Part shown: piece by piece, positions 1-8,475 of the stretch
Position numbering within the stretch: position 1 is the stretch's first letter
Layout: every line of letters begins with the position of its first letter
Assembly: GCA_004144595.1 (NCBI GenBank)
Contig: SEEM01000005.1
Span: 1-64,000 of the forward strand
DNA: 64,000 bases
Source of the DNA: Hyphomicrobiales bacterium
GTDB lineage: Bacteria > Pseudomonadota > Alphaproteobacteria > Rhizobiales > Beijerinckiaceae
Direction: 5' to 3'
Made by a program: the position numbers and the translations under genes
Notes under the pieces: model-generated
What the model saw: only the letters and a program-made list of their open reading frames with translations
What the model was told of the DNA's origin: nothing
The model's database searches: none

Positions 1-662
1 TCCGGGCGATGATGAACAACTTCGCCATCGCGGTCTCGCTCGGCCTGCAATACGGCGTGCCGCTGGAGGAGTATGTCGAGGCCTTCACCTTCACCCGCTT
101 CGAGCCCTCGGGCTTCGTGGCCGGCAACCAGTCGATCAAGAACGCGACCTCGATCCTCGACTACGTCTTCCGCGAATTGGCGATCTCCTATCTCGGCCGT
201 CACGACCTCGCCCATGTCGATCCCAGCGAGATCGGCCATGACGTGATGGGCAGCGGCGTGAACCAGGACAAGGCGCCGGACGCGACCACGCCGATCACGA
301 CGACGCCGTTGGCCTCGACGGGTTTCCGCCGCGGCAAGCCGATCTCCTTCCACTCGATCCAGGGCGGCGCGGCGGCTCCGGCCATCGAGACCGTCGCCCG
401 GGGCGGCGCGGCGCTCACCGCGCTTGCCACCATCGGCGCCACCGCTTTGAAGGACGAGCCGCAGGCTTACGGCGAGGCGGAGATGGCCAAGCTCGGCTTC
501 TCGGCTCCGGCCGCCCAGCCGTCGGCTTCGGAACGCCGCGCAGAAGCGATCATGAAGGGCTATGTCGGCGACTCGTGCGGCGAGTGCGGCAACTTCACGC
601 TGGTCCGCAACGGCACCTGCCTGAAGTGCAACACCTGCGGCTCGACGACAGGCTGCTCTTAA
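1..662 (+). CDS. nrdJ: Vitamin B12-dependent ribonucleotide reductase, C-terminal part
   Basis: This is the 3' end of an adenosylcobalamin-dependent class II ribonucleotide reductase, which reduces ribonucleotides to deoxyribonucleotides for DNA synthesis. The open frame enters from the left edge (first whole codon at position 3), so the catalytic barrel is outside the window. What is visible is the last ~220 residues: the end of the barrel domain ([16 protein letters not shown]), a low-complexity Thr/Ala-rich linker, and a Cys-rich tail with CGEC, CLKC and a final TTGCS. In this family such tail cysteines relay electrons to the active site or bind zinc. The stop is at 660-662. Identification is firm from the tail and the [13 protein letters not shown] segment; only the upstream part is missing. 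Confidence 0.93.
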   Translation, partial: RAMMNNFAIAVSLGLQYGVPLEEYVEAFTFTRFEPSGFVAGNQSIKNATSILDYVFRELAISYLGRHDLAHVDPSEIGHDVMGSGVNQDKAPDATTPITTTPLASTGFRRGKPISFHSIQGGAAAPAIETVARGGAALTALATIGATALKDEPQAYGEAEMAKLGFSAPAAQPSASERRAEAIMKGYVGDSCGECGNFTLVRNGTCLKCNTCGSTTGCS

Positions 663-987
663 GATCGCAAACATCCTGAAATGTGAAATGAGAGGCGAAG
701 TTCCCCGTTTTTGAACTTCGCTCTTCCGCCAAATTCCGTCTCGGTACGGCGTCAGCCAAACTGAGACGGTCTCCAGAAGACCCTTCATACCTCCGCTGGA
801 TCTCCCTCGAATTTCGCCATCTCGGACGATCGAGGCCGGCTTTCAATTGGGCTCGCAGTCATTCGGCGACAACCGGTGGGCGACCGGGTCGCTGCGAAGG
901 TCCGGTGGACCGCGGATGCGGGGCGGAGATCGGTCGCCTGCATCATCCGGGTTGCCCGGCGGGAGAAACGGCAGGCATAACGCCCCG
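663..987. other. Intergenic region between nrdJ and the DNA glycosylase gene
   Basis: About 325 bases with no convincing gene. It contains a stem-loop just after nrdJ (listed separately). The open frame of the following glycosylase extends upstream to about 847, but that translation is Arg/Gly-rich and does not look like protein. I see no clear promoter hexamers, no EcfG-type motif and no RNA gene. Confidence 0.5.
695..721 (+). terminator. Stem-loop downstream of nrdJ
   Basis: A perfect 9-bp inverted repeat (GCGAAGTTC / GAACTTCGC) with a 9-base loop rich in T lies 33 bases after the nrdJ stop. The U-run is in the loop rather than after the stem, so it is not a textbook intrinsic terminator, although its position fits transcript-end formation or 3' protection. 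Confidence 0.45.
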
Positions 988-1560
988 ATGCGGATTTCGG
1001 CTCAGCTGGCGACCTTGAATGCGTTGGCGCTTGCCCATCGCCTGATAGGCATGGAGCTTCTCGTCGAAGGCGTAGGCGGCACGATCGTCGAAACCGAGGC
1101 TTATCTGGCCGACGACCCGGCCTCGCACAGCTTCCGCGGTCCGACCCGGACCAACGCAGCCATGTTCGGCCCGGCCTGGCACGCCTACGTCTACCGCTCC
1201 TATGGCCTGCACTGGTGCTTCAACGTCGTCGCGGCAGACAATGGCGCCGTGCTCATCCGGGCTCTGGATCCACAACGCGGGCTCGGCGAAATGCTGGCCC
1301 GACGCGGAACGATGAAACATCTGTGCAGCGGTCCCGGACGTTTGACGCAGGCGCTCGGCATTTCCGACGCCCATGACGGCCTGGATCTGAAAACGGCTCC
1401 GTTCGCGTTCATTGACCGACCGCACGCGCCAGAAATGATCTGCGGCCCTCGGATTGGGATCACCAAAGCGGCCGAATACCCATGGCGATTTGGGCTCGCG
1501 GGCTCCCGCTTCCTGAGTCTCCCGTTTCCATCGAAAGGAAGTCGCGCCATACCGAGCTAG
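988..1560 (+). CDS. DNA-3-methyladenine glycosylase (AAG/MPG family)
   Basis: Monofunctional base-excision repair enzyme that removes alkylated purines (3-methyladenine, hypoxanthine, ethenoadenine) from DNA. The 190-residue product has the family signatures in order: LAHRLIGMELLVEG near the N-terminus, IVETEAYLADDPASHSFRGPT with the catalytic Glu of the VETEAY motif, then MFGPAWHAYVYRSYGLHWCFNVV, a CSGPGRLTQALGI segment and a C-terminal RIGITKA strand. The start at 988 gives the usual length of about 190 residues. An in-frame ATG at 916 would add 24 residues of low-complexity sequence, and neither start has a good ribosome binding site. It is a single gene, separated by about 180 bases from glgP. 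Confidence 0.88.
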   Translation: MRISAQLATLNALALAHRLIGMELLVEGVGGTIVETEAYLADDPASHSFRGPTRTNAAMFGPAWHAYVYRSYGLHWCFNVVAADNGAVLIRALDPQRGLGEMLARRGTMKHLCSGPGRLTQALGISDAHDGLDLKTAPFAFIDRPHAPEMICGPRIGITKAAEYPWRFGLAGSRFLSLPFPSKGSRAIPS

Positions 1561-1744
1561 GACGCCGACCATCGGGCCCCTGTCAGCCGTGGCGATCCAC
1601 GTCTGATCTCACGAGAGCAGCCCGCGCGGCCGCAGATCACGCCCTTCATAGCCAACGCCTGCACAGGTCGGGCTCGATAAGCCTTGATGTAGCGACCGCA
1701 TTACGAGATCGTAGCCATGCGATTTTCAGCCTAGGACTTTACTT

Positions 1745-4210
1745 TTGTCAGCTCTCTCCAGCGAAGCCTCCATCCATTACGAGCCCGACGAGCAAGTCGA
1801 GCGCATCAAGGCGGAGGTGCTCCGCAAGCTTTCCTATTCGCTCGGGAAGGACCCGGCCGTCGCGCAGGCGCATGACTGGCTGACGGCGGCGATTCTGGCC
1901 GCGCGCGACCATGTCATCGACGTCTGGCAGAAATCGACCAGGGACAGCTATGCGACCGGTCGGAAGCGGGTCTACTACCTCTCCCTGGAATTTCTCATCG
2001 GCCGGTCGCTGGCCGACACGCTGAACAATCTCGGCCTGACCGGCCCCATGGCGCAGGCGCTGCGCGAGCTCGGCGTCGACCTCGCCGATATCGAGAACCT
2101 CGAGCCGGATGCGGCGCTGGGCAATGGCGGCCTGGGCCGGCTCGCCGCCTGCTACATGGAGGCGATGGCCACCACAGGCGTGCCGGCGCTCGGCTACGGC
2201 ATCCGTTACGATCACGGGCTGTTCAAGCAGCGCATCGATGGCGGCCGGCAGATCGAAGTGCCGGAGGATTGGCTGTCCTTCCGCAATCCCTGGGAGTTCG
2301 AACGGCGCGAGAGCGCCTACAAGATCGGCTTTGGCGGCACCGTGACCCCTACCGAAAAGGCTGGGCAGGTGTTCTGGGCACCGGAGGAGACGATCTTTGC
2401 CGTCGCCTACGACACGCCCGTCGTCGGCTGGCAGGGACGCGACGCCAACACGTTGCGGCTGTGGCGGGCGCGGGCGATGCATCCGCTCTCGCTGGATGCC
2501 TTCAACCAGGGAGATCTGGTCGGGGCGGTCGCGGAGCGCAATCGCGCGGAAGCGATTTCGAAGGTGCTCTACCCCAACGATTCCACCCCGGTCGGGCAGG
2601 AACTGCGCCTGCGCCAGGAGTTCTTCTTCACCTCCGCCTCGCTGCAGGACCTGATGCGGCGTCATCACCGCCAGTTCGGCACGCTCGACAACCTGCCCGA
2701 GAAGGTCTCGATCCAGCTGAACGACACCCATCCTTCGCTGGCTGTCGTGGAGCTGATGCGCCAGCTGATCGACGAGCACGGGTTCGAATGGGAACGCGCC
2801 TGGGAGATCACGACGGCGACGATCTCCTACACCAACCACACGCTCCTGCCGGAAGCGCTGGAAACCTGGCCGGTCGCGCTGATGGAGCGGCTCCTGCCGC
2901 GCCATATGCAGATCATTTTCGGCATCAATGCCCATTTCCTCAACGGGGTACGCCGCAACGCGCCCGATTCCGACCTCTCAGAACTCTCTCTGATCGACGA
3001 GCATCACGGAAAGCGGGTGCGTATGGCCCATCTCGCCTTCGTCGGCTCGCACAAGGTCAATGGCGTCTCGGCTTTGCACTCGAACTTGATGAAGGAGACG
3101 GTGTTCGCGCCGCTTCATCGGGTTTTCCCGGACCGGATCACGAATGTCACCAACGGTATCACGCCGCGCCGCTGGCTTCTCAACGCCAATCCGGGCCTGA
3201 CGAATCTCCTCAAGGAAACCTGCGGGGAGAAGGTCGCTGATGATATCGGGCTGGTCCGCCAGTTCGCGACGCATGCCGACGACCCGTCAGTCCATGAACG
3301 GCTGGCCGCGATCCGGCGCGAGAACAAGCTCAAGCTGGCGAGGATCATCCGTCAGGACTGCGGCGTGACCGTCGACCCCGCCGCACTCTTCGACGTGCAG
3401 ATCAAGCGTATCCACGAATACAAGCGCCAACTGCTCAACATCCTCGAGACGATCGCGCTCTACGACGCCATCCGCTCCGAGCCCTATCGGGATTGGGCGC
3501 CGCGCGTGAAGATCTTCGCCGGCAAGGCTGCCTCGAACTATGCCACCGCCAAATCGATCATCAACCTGATCAACGACGTCGCGGCCGTGGTGAATAACGA
3601 CATCAGCACGCGCGACCGGCTCAAGGTGGTGTTCCTGCCGAACTACAATGTCAGCCTCGCCGAGACCATCATCCCGGCCACGGACCTGTCGGAACAGATT
3701 TCGACGGCCGGCATGGAGGCATCCGGCACCGGCAACATGAAGTTCGCCCTGAACGGAGCCATCACGATCGGGACGCTCGACGGCGCCAATATCGAGATCG
3801 GCGAGCGGGTCGGCGCGGACAACATCGCCATCTTCGGCATGACGTCGGAGGAGGTCGAGGCAGCGCGGCGCAATCCACGGCCCACCGCCGAGATCATTCA
3901 TGCCTCGGCTCATCTCGAAGGCGTTCTCGACGCCGTCGCCGGCGGGGCCTACTCGCCCCGCGATCGCGACCGCTATGCCGGCCTGGTCGACGGCCTTCTC
4001 GCCAATGACTGGTTCATGGTGCTCAACGATTTCGAGAGCTACCGCCTCACCCAGCGTCGGATCGACAGCATGTGGGCGGACCAGGCGCAATGGTGGCGCA
4101 TGTCGGTGAACAACACGGCCCATTGCGCCTGGTTCAGCGCAGACCGCGCCATCCGCGAATATGCGCAGCGCATCTGGCACCTGCCGGCCGCGGCACCGGG
4201 AGAAGGCTGA
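1745..4210 (+). CDS. glgP: Glycogen/starch/alpha-glucan phosphorylase
   Basis: Catalyses phosphorolysis of alpha-1,4-glucan ends to glucose-1-phosphate. The 821-residue product is full length for the GT35 family. The pyridoxal-phosphate lysine lies in EASGTGNMKFALNGA (Lys666), and the conserved segments NGGLGRLAACYMEA, NDTHPSLAVVELMR and VTNGITPRRWL are present. The start is a TTG at 1745 with AGGA eight bases upstream; the first residues (SALSSEAS) lead into the normal N-terminal helix. It is followed four bases later by a glgX-type debranching gene, a coupled pair that degrades glycogen completely: phosphorylase shortens the outer chains and the debranching enzyme removes the limit branches. 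No EcfG-type motif was seen upstream, unlike glgA, glgX2 and glgB. Confidence 0.97.
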   Translation: MSALSSEASIHYEPDEQVERIKAEVLRKLSYSLGKDPAVAQAHDWLTAAILAARDHVIDVWQKSTRDSYATGRKRVYYLSLEFLIGRSLADTLNNLGLTGPMAQALRELGVDLADIENLEPDAALGNGGLGRLAACYMEAMATTGVPALGYGIRYDHGLFKQRIDGGRQIEVPEDWLSFRNPWEFERRESAYKIGFGGTVTPTEKAGQVFWAPEETIFAVAYDTPVVGWQGRDANTLRLWRARAMHPLSLDAFNQGDLVGAVAERNRAEAISKVLYPNDSTPVGQELRLRQEFFFTSASLQDLMRRHHRQFGTLDNLPEKVSIQLNDTHPSLAVVELMRQLIDEHGFEWERAWEITTATISYTNHTLLPEALETWPVALMERLLPRHMQIIFGINAHFLNGVRRNAPDSDLSELSLIDEHHGKRVRMAHLAFVGSHKVNGVSALHSNLMKETVFAPLHRVFPDRITNVTNGITPRRWLLNANPGLTNLLKETCGEKVADDIGLVRQFATHADDPSVHERLAAIRRENKLKLARIIRQDCGVTVDPAALFDVQIKRIHEYKRQLLNILETIALYDAIRSEPYRDWAPRVKIFAGKAASNYATAKSIINLINDVAAVVNNDISTRDRLKVVFLPNYNVSLAETIIPATDLSEQISTAGMEASGTGNMKFALNGAITIGTLDGANIEIGERVGADNIAIFGMTSEEVEAARRNPRPTAEIIHASAHLEGVLDAVAGGAYSPRDRDRYAGLVDGLLANDWFMVLNDFESYRLTQRRIDSMWADQAQWWRMSVNNTAHCAWFSADRAIREYAQRIWHLPAAAPGEG

Positions 4211-4214
4211 GCCA

Positions 4215-6188
4215 TTGGCTCCGCTGCAGCGCATCCTCCCCTGCCCGCGCCCGCTGCGCATGGGTGCGTCCCTCGTTGAGGACGGGGTCTGCCTCGCGGT
4301 CTTTTCGCGCCACGGCACCCGCGTCTTCGTCTGCATCTTCGACGAGGCCGGCGAGGCAGAGCTGGCATCGCTGCCGCTGCCCTGCCGTGATGGCGACATC
4401 CATTACGGCTTGCTCGAGGGCGCGAGCGCGGGGATGCGTTACGGCCTGCGCGTCGAGGGGCCATGGCAGCCGGAACTCGGCCATCGGTTCGACCCGGCGA
4501 AGCTGCTCGTCGACCCGTATGCGGCGCTGATCGACCGCCCGTTCCGCTGGGACCCGGAACTCGCCCGTCGTGGCGCGGAGACATCGGCGCTGGTGCCACG
4601 CGGCATCGTGCAGCCACCGCCCGCCTCCTCCCTCCCTCTCGATGAAGCAAGGGCTGCCGCAACCTCACCCAGCTTCATCTATGAACTCGCTGTCAGGGCT
4701 TTCAGCATGCGCCATCCGGCCGTGCCCGAGACGTTGCGCGGAACGCTCGCCGCCCTGCGCGAACCTGCCGTCATCGCCCATCTCCAGGAACTCGGCGTCA
4801 GCCATGTCGAGTTGATGCCTGTCGCCGCCTGGATGGATGAGCGCCACCTGCCCCCGCTCGGCCTCGCCAATGCCTGGGGCTACAACCCCGTCAATTTCTT
4901 CGCGCTCGATCCCCGGCTTGCTCCCGGCGGGCCGGCGGAGCTCTCGGCGCTGTGTGCGGCCTATGCCCGGGTCGGCATCGGCGTCATTCTCGACATCGTC
5001 CTGAACCATACCGCCGAAAGCGACGAGTTCGGCGCCACGATCAGCCTGCGCGGCCTCGACAACGCCGTGTATTACCGCCACGCCGCGGACGATCCGGGCC
5101 GGCTCGTCAACGATACCGGCTGCGGTCATACGCTGGCGCTCGACCGCGCCCCGGTCGTGCGTCTGGCGATGGACTCCCTGCGCCACTGGCTGCGCCTCGG
5201 CGTCAGCGGCTTCCGCTTCGATCTTGGTTCCGTGATGGGTAGTACCGAGACTGGTTTTACGCCCGATGCGCCGCTCTTCGGCGCCCTTCTGCAAGACCCG
5301 GCGCTCTCTCGCGCCATTCTGATCGCCGAGCCCTGGGATATCGGACCGGGAGGCTATCGCCTGGGCGAATTCCCTGCCCCCTTCGCCGAATGGAACGGCC
5401 GCTACCGCGACGATATCCGCCGCTTCTGGCGCGGCGATGCCGGTGCCGCCGGTGCGTTGGCGACGCGGCTTGCCGGTTCCTCCGATCTCTTCGCCGAGGA
5501 CCATCGCGGACCGCGCGCCAGCGTCAATTTCATCACCGCCCATGACGGCTTCACGCTGCGCGACCTCGTTTCCTACGAGCGCAAGCACAACGAGGCGAAT
5601 GGCGAGGACAATCGCGACGGCGACAGCGACAACCACAGCTGGAACGAGGGCAGCGAAGGCCCGACCCGCGACACCGCGATCGAAGCGGCCCGCAGCCGCG
5701 ACATCCGCGCCCTGCTCGCGACCCTCTTCCTCTCGCGCGGCACCCCGATGCTGACCGCCGGCGACGAGTTCGGGCGTACCCAGCACGGCAACAACAACGC
5801 CTATGCGCAGGACAATCCGACGTCCTGGCTGGACTGGGAGCGCGCCGACCACGCGCGTATCGCACTGGTCGCGGCGCTTGCCGCGCTGCGCCGCAAGCAC
5901 CCGCTTCTGACGGCCGACACCTTCCTGACCGGGACAGGAGAGCCCCCGGATGCGACCTGGCTTAAAGCCGACGCAACGGCGATCGCCGACCCTGAATGGG
6001 CCGGCCTCGACGCCTTCTGCCTGCTGCTCGACAGCGGCGCCGAGAGCCTGCTCATCGCCGTCAACCGGCGCCGGACGGCCGCGGCACTGACGCTGCCGCC
6101 TGGCCGATGGGAGCAGGTGTTTACCTCTGACGGCGGAGCGGAGGGCGTCCTGCCCGCCCGCAGCGTCTCACTGTGGCGGAAGACCTGA
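4215..6188 (+). CDS. glgX: Glycogen debranching enzyme GlgX (first copy)
   Basis: GH13 isoamylase-type enzyme that hydrolyses alpha-1,6 branch points of phosphorylase-limit dextrin. From the TTG at 4215 (AGAAGG eight bases upstream) it has 657 residues: an N-terminal CBM48-like beta domain, then the barrel with DIVLNHT, nucleophile Asp336 in GFRFDLG, acid/base Glu372 in IAEPWDIGPGGY and Asp444 in FITAHDGFTL, followed by KHNEANGEDNRDGDSDN, typical of GlgX. It starts four bases after glgP and is presumably co-transcribed. Compared with the second GlgX in this window it has a Pro/Ala-rich insertion around residues 125-150. Its stop abuts, with no gap, the stop of the second glgX on the other strand. 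Confidence 0.94.
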   Translation: MAPLQRILPCPRPLRMGASLVEDGVCLAVFSRHGTRVFVCIFDEAGEAELASLPLPCRDGDIHYGLLEGASAGMRYGLRVEGPWQPELGHRFDPAKLLVDPYAALIDRPFRWDPELARRGAETSALVPRGIVQPPPASSLPLDEARAAATSPSFIYELAVRAFSMRHPAVPETLRGTLAALREPAVIAHLQELGVSHVELMPVAAWMDERHLPPLGLANAWGYNPVNFFALDPRLAPGGPAELSALCAAYARVGIGVILDIVLNHTAESDEFGATISLRGLDNAVYYRHAADDPGRLVNDTGCGHTLALDRAPVVRLAMDSLRHWLRLGVSGFRFDLGSVMGSTETGFTPDAPLFGALLQDPALSRAILIAEPWDIGPGGYRLGEFPAPFAEWNGRYRDDIRRFWRGDAGAAGALATRLAGSSDLFAEDHRGPRASVNFITAHDGFTLRDLVSYERKHNEANGEDNRDGDSDNHSWNEGSEGPTRDTAIEAARSRDIRALLATLFLSRGTPMLTAGDEFGRTQHGNNNAYAQDNPTSWLDWERADHARIALVAALAALRRKHPLLTADTFLTGTGEPPDATWLKADATAIADPEWAGLDAFCLLLDSGAESLLIAVNRRRTAAALTLPPGRWEQVFTSDGGAEGVLPARSVSLWRKT

Positions 6189-8261
6189 TCACATCAGCAC
6201 GATCAGGGAGCGGGGCGAAAGCGAGATCTCCTGATCGGCCTTCAGCCCCTTGCGACCCTCGTCCGAGTTCGGCCCGGTCTCCGTATCCAGCACGACCGAC
6301 CAGGAACCCGTCTTCACCCGCGGCGGAATCTTGAAGACGACCTCTCCATCAAAGGCGTTGAACAGGATCAGGGCCTCGTCGCCGCCTTCCTCGACATCCG
6401 GCATATGCATCAGCAGGCCGATCGCGAGGACGCCGGGGTCATCCCAATGCTCCTCCTGCTGGTCGCCACCGGCCGGGTTGACCCAGCGCAGCACGCATCC
6501 GTCGCGGAAGGAGGCGCGCCGGAAGATCGGATGCTCGGTCCGCAAGGCAATCACGCGCCGCACGAAGCCGGCCAGCGCCTCGTCGCGCTGCGTGATCTCA
6601 TCCCAGCGCATCCAGGCGATCTCGTTGTCCTGCGCATAGACGTTATTGTTGCCGCGATTGGAATGGCCGTGCTCGTCGCCGGAGAGCAGCATCGGCGTAC
6701 CGTGGGACAAAAGCAGCGTCGCCAGGAGATTGCGCTTCTGGCGTTCGCGCACCGCGATGATGCCCTCGTCCTCGGTCGGCCCTTCGACACCGTGATTGAA
6801 GGACAGGTTGTGGCCGTGCCCGTCCTTGTTGTCCTCGCCATTCGCCTCGTTGTGCTTGTCGTTGTAGGACACGACGTCAGCCAGCGTGAAGCCGTCATGG
6901 GCGGTGATGAAGTTCACGCTGGCCCATGGCCGGCGGCCGCGCTGGTCGTAAACGTCGCCCGACCCCGTGATGCGGGCCGCGAGATCGCGGACGATCCCCT
7001 CCTCGCCCTTCCAGTAGCCGCGGATCGTATCGCGGTACTTGTCGTTCCACTCTGCCCAGCCCGGGGGAAAACCACCGACCTGATAGCCGCCGGGACCGAT
7101 ATCCCAGGGTTCGCCCACGAGCTTGACCTTGCGAAGCACAGGATCCTGCCCCATCGCGTCGAAGAACCCGCCGCGCGGATCGAAGCCGTGCGGCTCGCGC
7201 CCGAGGATGGTGCCGAGATCGAAGCGGAAGCCGTCCACCTCCATGACCTCGACCCAGTATCGCAGGGAATCCATCACCATCTGCAGCACGCGGGGGTGCG
7301 AGGTGTTGACCGTGTTTCCGGTCCCGGTGTCGTTGATGTAATAGCGCGGCTCGCCGGGCATCGTGCGATAATAGGAGAAGTTGTCGATCCCCTTGAACGA
7401 CAGCGTCGGGCCGAGTTCATTGCCCTCGGCGGTATGGTTGTAGACGACGTCCATGATGACCTCGAGCCCGGCATCGTGGAAGCGGCGGACCATGTCGCGG
7501 AACGAGGCTAGGCCGGCCTGTCCGAGATAGCGCGGCATCGGCGCAAAGAAGCCGATCGTGTTGTAGCCCCAGTAGTTGGACAGGCCCTTGGCGACGAGAT
7601 GATGGTCGTCGAGATAGGCATGCACCGGCAGGAGCTCGACCGCGGTGACGCCGAGGCTCTTGATGTAGTCGATCACGGCAGGCTCGGCGAGGCCGTCGAA
7701 GGTTCCGCGGCGGCCCTCCGGCACGGCCGGGTGCAGTTTGGTGAAGCCGCGAACATGCGTCTCGTAGAAGACGGTCCGGTCCCAGCCGATCTGAGGAGCG
7801 GGAGTACGCTGCGGATCGGCATTCCAGTCGACCACAACGCATTTCGGCATATAGGGCGCGCTGTCGAGTTCGCTGAAGCTGAGATCGCGATCGTCCTCGA
7901 CGCCGATCTCGTAGCCGTAATGCGCGTCGTTCCAGTCGACCGCGCCGAAAAATTCCCGCGCATAGGGGTCGAGCAGCAGCTTGTTCGGGTTGAAGCGATG
8001 CCCCTCCTCCGGGGCGAAACGGCCATGAACGCGATAGCCGTAGCGCTGCCCTGGCCCGACGCCCGGCAGGTAGCCGTGAAAGACGTCGTCGGTGTATTCC
8101 GGCAGGGTGATGCGGGCGGTCTCGGTCTGCCCGCTGTCGTCGAACAGGCAAAGCTCGACCCGCTCGGCATGAGCGGAGAACAGGGCGAAATTCGTGCCCT
8201 CGCCATCGAACACCGCGCCAAGGTCCGAAGCCCGGCCAGGCTTGAGCTCATAAGCTGTCAT
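6189..8261 (-). CDS. glgX: Glycogen debranching enzyme GlgX (second copy)
   Basis: A second GH13 isoamylase-type debranching enzyme, 690 residues. Domains: CBM48-like N-terminal beta sandwich (about residues 10-95), barrel with DVVYNHT near 271, nucleophile Asp348 in GFRFDLG, acid/base Glu384 in VGEPWDIG, transition-state Asp456 in TAHDGFTL, and a C-terminal beta domain. It keeps all catalytic residues, so both copies should be active. It is closer than the first copy to the canonical GlgX/TreX form. It is transcribed away from glgA; a match to the EcfG promoter consensus faces it at 8352-8376, about 90 bases upstream of the ATG. It could act as TreX, feeding linear maltooligosaccharides to TreY encoded nearby. 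Confidence 0.95.
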   Translation of the reverse strand: MTAYELKPGRASDLGAVFDGEGTNFALFSAHAERVELCLFDDSGQTETARITLPEYTDDVFHGYLPGVGPGQRYGYRVHGRFAPEEGHRFNPNKLLLDPYAREFFGAVDWNDAHYGYEIGVEDDRDLSFSELDSAPYMPKCVVVDWNADPQRTPAPQIGWDRTVFYETHVRGFTKLHPAVPEGRRGTFDGLAEPAVIDYIKSLGVTAVELLPVHAYLDDHHLVAKGLSNYWGYNTIGFFAPMPRYLGQAGLASFRDMVRRFHDAGLEVIMDVVYNHTAEGNELGPTLSFKGIDNFSYYRTMPGEPRYYINDTGTGNTVNTSHPRVLQMVMDSLRYWVEVMEVDGFRFDLGTILGREPHGFDPRGGFFDAMGQDPVLRKVKLVGEPWDIGPGGYQVGGFPPGWAEWNDKYRDTIRGYWKGEEGIVRDLAARITGSGDVYDQRGRRPWASVNFITAHDGFTLADVVSYNDKHNEANGEDNKDGHGHNLSFNHGVEGPTEDEGIIAVRERQKRNLLATLLLSHGTPMLLSGDEHGHSNRGNNNVYAQDNEIAWMRWDEITQRDEALAGFVRRVIALRTEHPIFRRASFRDGCVLRWVNPAGGDQQEEHWDDPGVLAIGLLMHMPDVEEGGDEALILFNAFDGEVVFKIPPRVKTGSWSVVLDTETGPNSDEGRKGLKADQEISLSPRSLIVLM

Positions 8262-8351
8262 ATGTTGCTTTCACCCTGTCACAGCACCTTCGCGTCAAGG
8301 TGCAAAAATAAGAGTCGTCACTCGGTGGCTCGGTCGCCTCGCGATGGCAGC

Positions 8352-8376
8352 AACGTGCTGCGGGAAAAGCAGTTCC
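8352..8376 (-). promoter_or_regulatory. EcfG-type promoter for the second glgX
   Basis: Read on the minus strand: GGAAC at 8376-8372, a 16-base spacer and CGTT at 8355-8352. This matches the alphaproteobacterial EcfG sigma consensus (GGAAC-N16/17-CGTT) exactly. The predicted start of transcription near 8344 leaves a leader of about 80 bases before the ATG at 8261. Confidence 0.75.
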
Positions 8377-8420
8377 GGATTGCTGGCCTCGATCTTGCGT
8401 AAATATTTTGCGGCGACGCA

Positions 8421-8446
8421 GGAACTCGGGTATCGGCAGACCTGTT
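8421..8446 (+). promoter_or_regulatory. EcfG-type promoter for glgA
   Basis: GGAAC at 8421-8425, a 17-base spacer and TGTT at 8443-8446. The GTT core of the -10 is kept and the first base is T rather than C. It lies 30 bases before the glgA ATG at 8476, giving a leader of about 20 bases, and is divergent from the promoter at 8352-8376. Confidence 0.6.
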
Positions 8447-8475
8447 CTGCTTCGCGGGATGCCGAGGGCCTGACG

